From positions 115,581-179,580 of the forward strand of contig JANQHE010000002.1 in NCBI GenBank assembly GCA_028282785.1: a DNA stretch of 64,000 nucleotides. Reading direction: 5' to 3'. The number at the start of each line of letters is the position of its first letter. Within the stretch, counting starts at the first letter, position 1. A program made the position numbers and the translations under genes. Source of the stretch: Bacteroidales bacterium (GTDB lineage Bacteria > Bacteroidota > Bacteroidia > Bacteroidales > UBA12077). The notes beneath the pieces were generated by a model. The model did not search any database. It was given only the letters and a program-made list of their open reading frames with translations, and was not told the origin of the DNA. This document shows positions 18,700 to 29,436 of this stretch, piece after piece.

Positions 18700-21600
18700 T
18701 TACTGCTTAAAAGCTTCCTTAAAATTATCGTCAAAAATTTTAACCAGATTATCACAGCCATGCTTAAATAGCTTGTTCTGGTTATCCTTTTCGGTATAAA
18801 TAAATTCAAAACCTTCAGTTTTCTTAACATCAGATAGAATATCGAAAATTTCTTTTCTGATATACTCCACAGATTCCACATTCGTTTCGTTAAATTGGTT
18901 AATGATGTTAACCAGTTGTTTATAATTCTCTATTTCAATCTTGCCTTTAAGTTGTTTTTCAAACACTTGAATATTTTTCTGGGTATTTGTAAAACTTCCT
19001 GATGTTTCTACAGGGAAAGTTGCCGGAAGAATTAAGTTTGCTTTTTGAGCTGTTTCAGTCATAAAATAATCCTGAACCATAACAAACTCTGCATCGGCAA
19101 ACCATTTCTGCACTTTTTCTTTGTCTACTGCACATCCAATTGGGTCTTCACCAAAAATGTAAAACTTCTTAATTAAACCTTCGTTTAAGAGTTCCTTCAT
19201 ACATTTATCCCCTTGTTCAGGTAAACTATCAAGTTTCCAGGTTTTGGCAAGTTTGTTAGCATATTTCGTATCTGCTAAGTCAACATTTCCAACTCCATTC
19301 TTTGATGAAATACCCATATCAAATAATCCCTGTGAATTATTCTTTTCTTTCAAAGAAATTAATCCATTAGCAGTTTTACCAAGTTTACCTGTAATCATTG
19401 CTAAGTTGAATAATTCCCGGCTCACATTCGACGAAACTTCTTTTTCTGAGAATACCAAAACAGCATTTATTTCATTATTATATGATTTAGCAAAACTTTC
19501 TAACGTTTCTTTACTAATACCAGACTCTTTAACCAATTGATCGTAATTTTCCTTAGCTAATTCCTTCTTATATTCATCAAAACCAGTACAATTATCTTTA
19601 ATGAACATGGCATTTTGCAACCCATTTTCAATCAAATAGTAGTTAATTGCTTTAACATAATAATAGTAAGAATTAACCTTATTGGTTTTATCAACTTTAT
19701 GCTCTAATGCACTTAATTCTCTATTAGTAATTAATTCAATCGGAGTATTTTCGATTTCACGTGCATTATTGATCATAAAACTTACAACCGGGTTGTCCAT
19801 GTTTACTTCTGATCCTAATATATAGATTCGCGAAGCATCTTTAATTTGCTCAAAAGGAACATTTGCTTCTGAATTTTCACTATACCACCTTCCCTGTCCA
19901 ACATAATGGAAGCTTGAAATATTATTCGTTTTAGCTCCTGTTCTTGCAAGCTTTTGAACCATGTACATTTCTTCATTACTCAATCTTGCGCCGGCAAAGA
20001 ATCCATTTTCATTTGGGTCAGCACCTTTAATTTCATCTGCAACCACATCAAATGCTTTTTCCCAACTGATTACTTCAAATTTTCTATCTACCTTAAGTAA
20101 TGGTTGTGTAATTCTGGAAGTATCGTTCATTACCGGGTATCCAAAACGAGAATACCGGCAAATGTTTCCATCTTTGTTAACCTGCCCCTGGTACCCTTTA
20201 ACTTTCCATACAAATTCCGATTTATGGTAATATTCTACTTCGCAACCAACCGAGCAATAATGACATAACGTATTTACTTTATCAAGCTCAACTGGTCCGG
20301 GTTTAAAATTCACATTCTCTGTTAAAGCTCCGGTAGGACAAGTAGATATACAAGATCCGCATGATTCACAATCGGTTTCTACTAATGAGTTACCCATGCT
20401 AGGTGCAATAAATGTATTAAATCCACGATTAACTAATCCTAATGCATTTGCACCTACAACTTCTTTACAAATTCTAACACAACGTGCACAAAGAATACAT
20501 TTGTTGTTATCAATTTCTATAAATGGATGAGAGAAATCCAACTCATGAGCATGGTAATCGCCGGCAAAATTCTTTTGCTCAGCGTCATACTGAGTAGCAT
20601 ATTTCTTTAGATCACACGTGTGGAATTCGGTACAACCACATTCCAAACAACGTTCAGCTTCGTGTTGAGCAATATTTTCGTTTGTATAACCCAGCTCAAC
20701 CTCTTTAAAATTAACCCTGTCATCTGCTGCTAACACCGGCATCTCTTCTCTTAATTGTTTTTGGTACCTTCCCAAGAAATCGTCCGAGGTTAATTCTTTA
20801 TAGCTCTCTCTCTTACTAATAAATTCTTTTGGTTCCGGCACTAATTCTTCACCCATTAAATATTGGTGACAACTGCGGCTGGCAATTTTCGCCTGTTCAA
20901 CCGCTTCAATAATTGTCGCTGGCCCGGTAACTCCGTCTCCGGCTGCAAACATAGACTTAATTCCAGTCTGTAATGTGTTTTTATCTGCATCAATATCACC
21001 CCAACGGTTAACTTCCAACTTACCATCAGTAGCAGATTCATTAACATCTTCTAAAAAGTTCACAACAGTTTTTTGGCCAATTGCAGCTAATATATAATCG
21101 AGTTCAATATCAAAATCAGAACCTTCAACTGGTACAGGACGTCGTCGTCCTGAAGCATCAGGTTCACCTAACTCCATTTTTAAACAAGTCATTGACTTAA
21201 CCTTTCCATCTTTGTCTTTATTCACTTTAGACGGATTGGTTAAGAATAAATATTCTACGCCTTCAACCTTTGATTCGTGAATTTCGATTGGATTTGCAGG
21301 CATTTCCTTTTCAGTACGCCGATAAATCACATATACCTTTTCTGCACCACAACGTAACGATGTACGGCAACAATCCATAGCTGTATTACCACCACCTACA
21401 ACTGCAATCGTTTTTCCACTAAAATCATATTTCTGGCCTGTCATTTCCATATTTCTCAGGAAATCGATTCCGGAAAATACATTCTCTGCATCATCACCCT
21501 CACAACCAATTAAAGTTCCTCTCTGTGAACCAATGGTTAGGATTACAGAATCATAATCCTTTTTTAATTCCTTATAACTTAGGTTATCGCCTAATTTTTT

Positions 21601-22398
21601 ATTGTAAAAAATATTTGTTCCCAATTCGGTTACAGCAGCAACTTCCTGGTCCAATACATCGTTTGGCAAACGGTACTCTGGAATACCATAACGTAACCAA
21701 CCTCCCGGATTTGGGCTGGCTTCAAATATATCACACTGGTGCCCTTTTTGTTGTAAAAAGTAAGCCGAAGATAACCCACCAGGCCCGGCACCAATAATTG
21801 CCACTTTTTTACCTGTTGATTTTGCAACCTCAGGAATAAACCTTGTTTCTGAAAGTAAATCCTGGTCAGCAGCAAAACGCTTCATATAATCAATACCTAC
21901 CGCAGCACCTTCATGCAAATGGTTTCTTCTACAAACTACCTCACAAGGGCGTACACAAACACGGCCACAAATAGCCGGCAATGGATTAGTTTCTTTTATT
22001 AACCCTACCGCTTCACTGTATAAACCTTTTTCGATTAATGATATATAACCTTGTACATCAACACCTGCAGGACAAGTTTGCTTACATGGAGCCTCACAAT
22101 CGGCATAATGATTACTAACTAATAGATCTAAAGCTGTTTTACGAGCTTTTCTCACTTTATCATTTTCAGTCTCAATCTTCATCCCTTCTTGAATTTTCGT
22201 AGAACAAGATGGCTGCATTCCACGCATACCGTCTACTTCAACAACACATACAAAGCAAGAAGAGAAAGGTTTCAAACGATCATCATGGCATAAAGTTGGA
22301 ATTTCAACCCCATTTCTTTTGGCTAACTGAAGAATGGTTTCTCCAGGATTTCCTTTTATATTTTTTCCGTTAAGAATTATATTTAGTTGATTGCTCAT
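18700..22398 (-). CDS. Fused redox subunit: 2Fe-2S N-terminus, GltD-like FAD/NAD(P) oxidoreductase, 4Fe-4S ferredoxin, NuoG/molybdopterin-oxidoreductase-like C-terminus
   Basis: 1232 aa; KKVAIIGAGPGGLSSAYFLQQKGH, KTIAVVGGGNTAMDCCRTSLRCGA, CILCARCVRICKE, CESCGSCISTCPTGAL, LCHYCSVGCEVEYYH. Confidence 0.9.
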   Translation of the reverse strand: MSNQLNIILNGKNIKGNPGETILQLAKRNGVEIPTLCHDDRLKPFSSCFVCVVEVDGMRGMQPSCSTKIQEGMKIETENDKVRKARKTALDLLVSNHYADCEAPCKQTCPAGVDVQGYISLIEKGLYSEAVGLIKETNPLPAICGRVCVRPCEVVCRRNHLHEGAAVGIDYMKRFAADQDLLSETRFIPEVAKSTGKKVAIIGAGPGGLSSAYFLQQKGHQCDIFEASPNPGGWLRYGIPEYRLPNDVLDQEVAAVTELGTNIFYNKKLGDNLSYKELKKDYDSVILTIGSQRGTLIGCEGDDAENVFSGIDFLRNMEMTGQKYDFSGKTIAVVGGGNTAMDCCRTSLRCGAEKVYVIYRRTEKEMPANPIEIHESKVEGVEYLFLTNPSKVNKDKDGKVKSMTCLKMELGEPDASGRRRPVPVEGSDFDIELDYILAAIGQKTVVNFLEDVNESATDGKLEVNRWGDIDADKNTLQTGIKSMFAAGDGVTGPATIIEAVEQAKIASRSCHQYLMGEELVPEPKEFISKRESYKELTSDDFLGRYQKQLREEMPVLAADDRVNFKEVELGYTNENIAQHEAERCLECGCTEFHTCDLKKYATQYDAEQKNFAGDYHAHELDFSHPFIEIDNNKCILCARCVRICKEVVGANALGLVNRGFNTFIAPSMGNSLVETDCESCGSCISTCPTGALTENVNFKPGPVELDKVNTLCHYCSVGCEVEYYHKSEFVWKVKGYQGQVNKDGNICRYSRFGYPVMNDTSRITQPLLKVDRKFEVISWEKAFDVVADEIKGADPNENGFFAGARLSNEEMYMVQKLARTGAKTNNISSFHYVGQGRWYSENSEANVPFEQIKDASRIYILGSEVNMDNPVVSFMINNAREIENTPIELITNRELSALEHKVDKTNKVNSYYYYVKAINYYLIENGLQNAMFIKDNCTGFDEYKKELAKENYDQLVKESGISKETLESFAKSYNNEINAVLVFSEKEVSSNVSRELFNLAMITGKLGKTANGLISLKEKNNSQGLFDMGISSKNGVGNVDLADTKYANKLAKTWKLDSLPEQGDKCMKELLNEGLIKKFYIFGEDPIGCAVDKEKVQKWFADAEFVMVQDYFMTETAQKANLILPATFPVETSGSFTNTQKNIQVFEKQLKGKIEIENYKQLVNIINQFNETNVESVEYIRKEIFDILSDVKKTEGFEFIYTEKDNQNKLFKHGCDNLVKIFDDNFKEAFKQ

Positions 22399-22442
22399 TT
22401 TCTTTTTAATTTAATTAATGATTCAATTATCAATTAGTTTGA

Positions 22443-24221
22443 TTATGATAATAAAATAGCATCAAATTTACACTTACTATAACACATACCGCACTGTATA
22501 CAGTCTTCTTGCCTAATTGTGTGCAATTCTTTCCTTTCACCATCAATTGCATTAGTCGGGCAATTTTTAGCACACACAGTACACCCTGTACACTTTTCAG
22601 GATCAATAGTATAAGTAAGTAGTTTTTTACAATTCTTTGCAGGGCATTTTTTATCATTTATATGAGCTTCGTACTCGTGCCTGAAGTATTTAATTGCTGT
22701 TAGCACCGGATTTGGGGCGGTTTGCCCTAAACCACAAAGAGAACTATCTTTAATCTGGTAGGCTAGTTCTTCTAACTTTTCAATATCTCCTTCTTGCCCT
22801 TCACCTTCAGTAATTCTTTCAAGGATTTCAAGCATCCGTTTTGTTCCAACGCGGCAGAACGTACATTTACCGCATGATTCTTTAACTGTAAAATCAAGGA
22901 AGAATCTTGCAATATCAACCATACAAGTAGTTTCGTCCATTACAACCATACCGCCTGAACCCATAATTGCTCCGGTGGCTGTTACAGAATCATAGTCGAC
23001 TTCAGTATCTGCAAGGTATTCAGGAATACAGCCACCCGATGGGCCACCTAATTGTACTGCTTTAAACTGTTTATCATCAATAATTCCTCCACCTAATTTA
23101 AAAATGATATCACGAATTGAAACTCCCATTGGAACTTCAACAGAACCACCATGTTTAATCTTACCTGTTAAAGCAAAAACTTTTGTTCCTTTACTTTTCT
23201 CCGAACCATACTTCGAATAAGATTCTGGCCCATTTAAAAATATAAACGGAATATTTGCGTAGGTTTCGACATTGTTATTGTTCGTTGGTTTAGCCCATAA
23301 TCCTGCTTCGGCAGGGAATGGCGGGCGTTTTCGTGGCATACCTCTTTCTCCTTCAATAGAAGCAATAAGTGCTGTTTCTTCACCACATACAAAGGCTCCT
23401 GCTCCTTCTTTTACAAATAAATCAAAATCGAAACCTTTCACTCCCATTACATCTTTTCCAAGAAATCCCTTTTCTCTTGCCTGCTCAATAGCGATATTTA
23501 ATCGTTTAATGGCCAGAGGATATTCCGCACGGCAATAGATCACACCTTCGTTTGCACCAATTGCATAACCTGCAATTGCTAATCCTTCCAGAACCGCATG
23601 AGGATCACCTTCCAGTAATGATCTGTCCATAAATGCTCCGGGATCACCTTCGTCTGCGTTACAAATTACATATTTTTGTTCTGATTTATAGTTAAAAGCA
23701 AACCTCCATTTAAGGCCTGTTGGAAAACCTCCACCTCCACGGCCACGAATTCCTGAATCTAATACAGTTTGGATAACATCTTCCTGGCTTATTTTTTCTT
23801 TTAGAATTTTTTCTAAAGCCTTATATCCACCTTGTTCCTCATACTCATTAATATTTTCAGGATCAATTATTCCACAATTTCGTAAGGCAATCTTTACTTG
23901 TCCTTCCCAAAATGAATCGTCTTTAGTTTCAAAAAAATCACTTTTAACAATATAATCTTTTACCGGTTCACCTTGTTTTAAGTGCTTATCGAAAATTGAT
24001 ACGGCTTTTTCTTCATCAATTTCACCATATAGATATGAGCCTGAGTCATCAATAACTTCAATTAATGGCTCCCGGTAGCACATTCCAATACAACCGGTTT
24101 TCTTTATTTCTATATCGAGTTTATCAGCATCCTGCAATGCCAATAATTTATTGAATACCTTGTTAGCACCCGCGGCTATTCCGCAACTTGCCAGTCCGAC
24201 TAAAACTTTTGTTTTTTCCAT
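22443..24221 (-). CDS. NuoF-like NADH-binding flavoprotein subunit with N-terminal thioredoxin-like ferredoxin and C-terminal 2x[4Fe-4S]
   Basis: 592 aa; GIRGRGGGGFPTGLKW, CNADEGDPGAFMDR, ESCGKCTFCRVGTKRM, CTGCTVCAKNCP, CIQCGMCYSKC. Confidence 0.95.
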   Translation of the reverse strand: MEKTKVLVGLASCGIAAGANKVFNKLLALQDADKLDIEIKKTGCIGMCYREPLIEVIDDSGSYLYGEIDEEKAVSIFDKHLKQGEPVKDYIVKSDFFETKDDSFWEGQVKIALRNCGIIDPENINEYEEQGGYKALEKILKEKISQEDVIQTVLDSGIRGRGGGGFPTGLKWRFAFNYKSEQKYVICNADEGDPGAFMDRSLLEGDPHAVLEGLAIAGYAIGANEGVIYCRAEYPLAIKRLNIAIEQAREKGFLGKDVMGVKGFDFDLFVKEGAGAFVCGEETALIASIEGERGMPRKRPPFPAEAGLWAKPTNNNNVETYANIPFIFLNGPESYSKYGSEKSKGTKVFALTGKIKHGGSVEVPMGVSIRDIIFKLGGGIIDDKQFKAVQLGGPSGGCIPEYLADTEVDYDSVTATGAIMGSGGMVVMDETTCMVDIARFFLDFTVKESCGKCTFCRVGTKRMLEILERITEGEGQEGDIEKLEELAYQIKDSSLCGLGQTAPNPVLTAIKYFRHEYEAHINDKKCPAKNCKKLLTYTIDPEKCTGCTVCAKNCPTNAIDGERKELHTIRQEDCIQCGMCYSKCKFDAILLS

Positions 24222-24252
24222 TTTATTTTTTTTAGGGTTTCAGTGGAAATAA

Positions 24253-24771
24253 TTAATTACTTTCGCTAATCTTGATTTCCTTCACGATTTTTACAGCTTG
24301 TTTTCCGGAAAGTTTTCCATAAGTCTCATCACCAATCATCATAACCGGAGCCAGAGAACAACAACCAAGACAAGCAACAGACTCTAAGGTAAAAAGTCCA
24401 TCCTCAGTAGTTTCACCATCTTTGATACCTAATGCATCCTCCAATGCTTCAGAAACAGCAGTAGCATTTTGCACATGGCAGGCAGTACCATGACAAACTT
24501 TAATAATATGTTTTCCAACCGGATTTAATCTGAATTGAGTATAAAACGTAGCAACTCCATACATTTCGCTAAGTTTTAAACCTGTTAATTCAGAAATTTT
24601 AATAAAAGTTTCAGCAGGCAGGTATCCGTAGATATCCTGTGTTCCCTGTAAAATTGGGATCAGGCTACCTTTTTTACTTTTATATTTTTCAATTAGCGGA
24701 TCAATTAAAGACAGATCCACAGAAGCCTGATTATCAACTTCTTTTTCTTGTAGTATTCGTTTGACACGCAT
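24253..24771 (-). CDS. NuoE-like 2Fe-2S subunit
   Basis: 172 aa; YGVATFYTQFRLNPVGKHIIKVCHGTACHVQNA, CLGCCSLAPVMMI. Confidence 0.94.
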   Translation of the reverse strand: MRVKRILQEKEVDNQASVDLSLIDPLIEKYKSKKGSLIPILQGTQDIYGYLPAETFIKISELTGLKLSEMYGVATFYTQFRLNPVGKHIIKVCHGTACHVQNATAVSEALEDALGIKDGETTEDGLFTLESVACLGCCSLAPVMMIGDETYGKLSGKQAVKIVKEIKISESN

Positions 24772-25063
24772 AGCTTAAAATGCTTAGTTTATAATTTATT
24801 GGTTTCGAAAAATAATAATCAATAATAAAATATTGATTTATGAATAACAAAACTTATTATATGTCCTATAATAGTTTTATGCCAAATCTTAAAAATATTG
24901 GTTTATTTAAATCAATTCTAATTATTTTTAATTCATCAAAAGTATAATCTACTGAATTATTGAAGTATACAAATTTGTTTCAAAAAAAGCATTAAAAGGA
25001 ATTTATAGCTCAGTCTAATTTGATATTTTTATAGAATTTTTTTTAAACAAGGTTTGAGAATTT

Positions 25064-28015
25064 ATGCAACGAAAAGAGTTTGTAATAGGTATTGTCGATC
25101 ACCCATTATTTGGATGGATTATGGTTCCATACATCTTAGTTATTAAACCAAACCATGGATTTTACAATATCGAAGCAAAAATCTCTCAATTCAATATTAG
25201 CCGGTATCTTGATAAATTCTCAGATAAAGAGAAGCAACTTATCAAATGGATTGATGAGTATAGTGATCAGAATCTTCATAAAGTTTTTTGTAAAAAAAGA
25301 GGTCAATCCGTAGTCGACTTTATATCAAAAATAAACAAGGATTTCTCTAAAGATTACATTAGGCCTTATATCGAGAAAAGGTTGGTAAAATGTACTGATC
25401 TTTTACAAGAGATGGATATTAATCTTTATTTCAAGGAAAAACCTAAATATGTAAACTCTGATGAAATCATTCATGTACAAAAGGGATATGCCCAGGCTGT
25501 ATTTAATATAAATAAACTGGAAAATGAAACACAATATTATTTGAGTATAAGACACCATAATAAGGAGCTTAATTTACTTGATAAATCGAGCTTTATATTA
25601 ACCCAGTATCCTTGCAGAATTATTATAGAAAACCAGCTTTTTGTTTTTAATGATATTGATGCCAAAAAACTTCTGCCATTTTTTAATAAAGATTGCATTC
25701 ATATTCCTAAATCTTCTGAAAAAAAGTGGTTTGAGACTTTTGCTTTGGAGAGTATTAAGCAATATAATGTGAAATCTAATGGTTTTGAAATAAATAAAAT
25801 TATTTCAAACAAAGATGCTGAATTAAGTTTTGAATATGATTTACAAGGAAATCCAACCTTGATCCTTTCATTTATCTATAATGGTCAAGTAAAGTTTTTT
25901 GCTAGCAAGGGTTCAAAATCGTCTGTTCGTTTTGAAGAAAGAGATGGAGAATATATGTTTCATCAAATTGATCGAGATCAGGTTTGGGAAAATGAAATCG
26001 TTGAAAAATTATTAAAGATCGGTTTGGAAAATTACCTGGATTCTCACTTTGGCCCAATTAAAAAAGGTTCCATTGAAAACGAAGAATATCTTTATGAATT
26101 TATTCTATGGCTTAGTGTTCACAAATCTGAAATTGAGGCTCTTGGAATTCAATTAACTCAAAAACAAAAAGAATTCCGATTTTCTTTATACGAACCCAAT
26201 ATACAATCTGATGTTAAAGAAGAAAATGACTGGTTTGATCTAAAAATCATTGTTCAAATTGGTGAGTTTAGTATTCCATTTCCTAAATTTCGTAAGAATA
26301 TTTTAAGTGGTAACCGTAAATATATATTACCAAATGGAGAAATTGCTATTTTGCCTAAGGAATGGTTTGAACAATACAACGAGTTATTCCAATTTGGAAG
26401 GGATGTTGATAAAAACATTCAGTTAGATAAACATCATTTTGGATTGATTGAAACAAGTATTCCTGAAAAAAGCAAATCCATTGTTGAGAAATATCGAAAC
26501 TTGATCGCCAGCTATTCAAAAAATAATTATGAATTACCTGGTGGTTTAAATGCAAATTTACGACCTTACCAAAAAGAGGGATATTCATGGATGCAATTAT
26601 TACAGGAAAATCATTTTGGAGGATGTTTGGCTGATGATATGGGATTAGGAAAAACTGTCCAGACATTAACTCTTTTATTAAACTCAAAAGGTAAATTGAA
26701 TAGCGAAGAGTATGAACCTGAAAATAAACCAGTTTTATCTCAACTAAGTATTTTCGACCAGATTAATCCCCAAAATATTAGCTCTTCTGCTACTTCACTA
26801 ATTGTAATGCCAACTTCGTTAATTCATAACTGGGAAGAAGAGATAAAAAAATTTACTCCCGAATTGAAATGTTATAAATTCATTGGACAAAACCGTCCAA
26901 AAGAATTGCATGGATTTAAAGATTATGATATCATTTTGACTACTTATGGAGTTGTGAGAAATGATTTTGAACTGTTAGGAGCCTACAAATTCTTTTATAT
27001 TATTCTGGATGAAAGTCAGTACATTAAAAATCCCGATTCCAAAATATATAAGGCCGTAAATCAGCTTAATTCCAAGCACAGGTTGGTATTAACAGGAACA
27101 CCCATTGAAAATTCTTTAACTGATCTTTGGGCTCAAATTAATTTTCTGAACAAAGGTCTTCTTGGAAATCTAAGGTTTTTCAAAAGAGAATTTGCTCAAC
27201 CTATTGAAAAAAATACCGATCCGGATAAAAGAGAAAGATTGCAGCAATTTATTCAACCATTTGTATTGCGACGCACCAAACACCAGGTTGCGAAGGATTT
27301 ACCGGACAAGTTGGAATCAGTTATTTATTGCGATATGTCCGAAGAACAGAAAACTTTATATGAAGAGGAAAAATCTAAAATTCGCAACTCGATTATGGAA
27401 ACAATCGAAAAATCAGAAAATAAACCTACCATACTCGCAATTGAAGGATTAAATAAATTAAGGCAAATTGCCAATCACCCGGTTTTAATTGATGAAGGTT
27501 ATTCTGCAGAATCCGGTAAATACGAAGAAATAACCCGTAATATTGAGAACCTGATAGCCGAAAAGCATAAGGTATTGATATTTTCGGCTTATGTTAAGCA
27601 CCTGAATTTGTTTGCTAATTATTTAAACGAAAACAATCATCCTTATTCAATGCTAACCGGTAGCACCCGAAACAGGGAAGAAATTATTAAAGATTTTCAA
27701 GATTGCGAAGATAAATATGTATTCCTTATTCAAATCAAAGCAGGTGGAGTTGGCCTTAACTTAACCGCGGCAGATTATGTTTTCATCATTGATCCTTGGT
27801 GGAATCCAGCCGTCGAAGAACAAGCAATCAACAGAACCCATCGTATTGGTCAGGATAAAAAAGTAATGGTATATCGATTCATTTCATCAGAAACTGTTGA
27901 AGAAAAAATACAGCAATTAAAAGCCAGAAAATCGAAATTAGCAGACTCATTTATAAATAATGAACAAGCTGTAGAAAAGATGAGTTTAGAACGAATATTA
28001 GAGTTTCTGAATTAA
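25064..28015 (+). CDS. SNF2-family DEAD/H helicase
   Basis: 983 aa; GGCLADDMGLGKTVQTLTLL, ILDESQYIKN, LTGTPIENSLTDLW, LIQIKAGGVGLNLTAADYVFIIDPWWNPAVEEQAINRTHRIGQ. Confidence 0.96.
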   Translation: MQRKEFVIGIVDHPLFGWIMVPYILVIKPNHGFYNIEAKISQFNISRYLDKFSDKEKQLIKWIDEYSDQNLHKVFCKKRGQSVVDFISKINKDFSKDYIRPYIEKRLVKCTDLLQEMDINLYFKEKPKYVNSDEIIHVQKGYAQAVFNINKLENETQYYLSIRHHNKELNLLDKSSFILTQYPCRIIIENQLFVFNDIDAKKLLPFFNKDCIHIPKSSEKKWFETFALESIKQYNVKSNGFEINKIISNKDAELSFEYDLQGNPTLILSFIYNGQVKFFASKGSKSSVRFEERDGEYMFHQIDRDQVWENEIVEKLLKIGLENYLDSHFGPIKKGSIENEEYLYEFILWLSVHKSEIEALGIQLTQKQKEFRFSLYEPNIQSDVKEENDWFDLKIIVQIGEFSIPFPKFRKNILSGNRKYILPNGEIAILPKEWFEQYNELFQFGRDVDKNIQLDKHHFGLIETSIPEKSKSIVEKYRNLIASYSKNNYELPGGLNANLRPYQKEGYSWMQLLQENHFGGCLADDMGLGKTVQTLTLLLNSKGKLNSEEYEPENKPVLSQLSIFDQINPQNISSSATSLIVMPTSLIHNWEEEIKKFTPELKCYKFIGQNRPKELHGFKDYDIILTTYGVVRNDFELLGAYKFFYIILDESQYIKNPDSKIYKAVNQLNSKHRLVLTGTPIENSLTDLWAQINFLNKGLLGNLRFFKREFAQPIEKNTDPDKRERLQQFIQPFVLRRTKHQVAKDLPDKLESVIYCDMSEEQKTLYEEEKSKIRNSIMETIEKSENKPTILAIEGLNKLRQIANHPVLIDEGYSAESGKYEEITRNIENLIAEKHKVLIFSAYVKHLNLFANYLNENNHPYSMLTGSTRNREEIIKDFQDCEDKYVFLIQIKAGGVGLNLTAADYVFIIDPWWNPAVEEQAINRTHRIGQDKKVMVYRFISSETVEEKIQQLKARKSKLADSFINNEQAVEKMSLERILEFLN

Positions 28016-28116
28016 AAAACTTTGATCGCTCCCAACTTTCTTTTGACTCGTGTTAATCTGTTTTGTAACTTTTCCCATTCTAAAGAGTAGAAACAAACAA
28101 ACTAACTTTAATAGAT

Positions 28117-28695
28117 ATGAAAAAACAATTACTCAGGTTATTCACATTTTTACTATTAACATCCTTTTTATCTTTAACAAATTATCTCTTTGCACAAGAA
28201 ACATCAACTGAAACTTTAAGTAAAGATGAACTTAAGCTCAAAAAGTTAGAGGATAAAGTAAAAAACATTGAAGCTAAAATTGAAGTAACCCAAGCTAAAA
28301 TTGATTATGCGGATAGTTTGGTTCAAGCCGGATTTGAAATGGGAAAAGAAGCAAATAATGAACTAAAAGTAATCAGCAAGGAAGAAAAAATGTTTGTAAA
28401 GGAAAATAATGCCAAAAGAAAGGAACTTAGAAAACAGTTAAAAAAGGCCGATGAGGATGATGAAAAGGCAATAGAAGCTGAGATAAAACAACATGATTCG
28501 ATGGTAAAAACTGAAATGAAAATTTTCGATAAACGATACAGCACTGAGGAAAAAAAGCTTGAAAAAGCTAAAAAGAATGATGAAAAAGGAAAAGATAAGC
28601 TGAAACAATATAATCCTAAATTAAAAGAATATGAAAAAGCCCTGGAAGAAGCTGAAGAAAACCTCTCTGAATTTAGGACTGAAAAAGAATTATAA
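28117..28695 (+). CDS. Secreted coiled-coil protein (paralog A)
   Basis: 192 aa; signal peptide then Lys/Glu-rich helical region; similar to the next gene. Confidence 0.8.
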   Translation: MKKQLLRLFTFLLLTSFLSLTNYLFAQETSTETLSKDELKLKKLEDKVKNIEAKIEVTQAKIDYADSLVQAGFEMGKEANNELKVISKEEKMFVKENNAKRKELRKQLKKADEDDEKAIEAEIKQHDSMVKTEMKIFDKRYSTEEKKLEKAKKNDEKGKDKLKQYNPKLKEYEKALEEAEENLSEFRTEKEL

Positions 28696-28720
28696 TAAAG
28701 CCTGATGCTAATTAGAAAAG

Positions 28721-28753
28721 GATGCCTAAAATTAAATTAGGCATCTTTTTTAT
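28721..28753 (+). terminator. Rho-independent terminator
   Basis: GATGCCTAAAATTAAATTAGGCATCTTTTTTATT. Confidence 0.88.
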
Positions 28754-28833
28754 TACCAATTTATTTAAATTTGATAAAATATAGATTTCCGTTGATAAAT
28801 GAATGAACCTTTTTTTAAAAAATAAGTAAATCC

Positions 28834-29436
28834 TTGCAAATGGAACGTCTTATTTTTAAAATTATGAAAGGGAATTTATTATTACTTTTTTCTTTAGTTA
28901 CTTTAAATTTAGCTACTCCAGGTTATCTCGTTGCGGAAAATCCGGCTTCAATCAGTACAAATAAAGAAGATTTAAAACTAATTAAATTACAAGAAAAAGT
29001 AGATCGTACACAAAATAAAGTTAATGCTACCAAAGCAAAGTTAGAATTAGCCGATAGTCTTATCCGATCAGGGGCTATACTTGAAAAAGAAGCTAAAAAA
29101 GAAATTAAAAAGATACGTGCAGAAGAGAAGAAATATATAAAAACTAAAAATGATGAAAGAAAAGTACTTTGGAAGCAATATAAAGAATCAAAAAAAGATG
29201 ATGTGCGTGTGATTGAAGACGAAGTCAAAGAGCTCGATTATCAATTTAAAGCACAATTGCGTCAATTTTATAAAAGGTATACTGCGGAAGAAAGAAAATT
29301 AAAGAAAGCTGAAAAAAACAGCCAAAAGGGTAAGTATAAAAGAAAACTATACGAACCAAGATTAAAAGATTACCAAAATACTTTAAAAATTGCTAAAGCA
29401 AATCTGGAAAAGTATAAGGCAGAAAAAAATCTATAA
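28834..29436 (+). CDS. Secreted coiled-coil protein (paralog B)
   Basis: 200 aa; signal peptide then collinear similarity to 28117..28695 (LKLIKLQEKV.../LKLKKLEDKV...). Confidence 0.8.
   Translation: MQMERLIFKIMKGNLLLLFSLVTLNLATPGYLVAENPASISTNKEDLKLIKLQEKVDRTQNKVNATKAKLELADSLIRSGAILEKEAKKEIKKIRAEEKKYIKTKNDERKVLWKQYKESKKDDVRVIEDEVKELDYQFKAQLRQFYKRYTAEERKLKKAEKNSQKGKYKRKLYEPRLKDYQNTLKIAKANLEKYKAEKNL

Noticed and set aside
18700-22398. Calling this gene formate dehydrogenase alpha subunit
   Set aside because: No Cys/Sec at the expected ligand position and the C-terminal dinucleotide-binding domain appears missing; NuoG-like is the safer description.
18690-24000. ORFs 18690..18881, 19244..19540, 19961..20230, 20856..21047, 21525..21797, 21630..21875, 22430..22657, 23272..23538
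   Set aside because: Out-of-frame or antisense ORFs inside the redox operon; the main frames carry convincing motifs.
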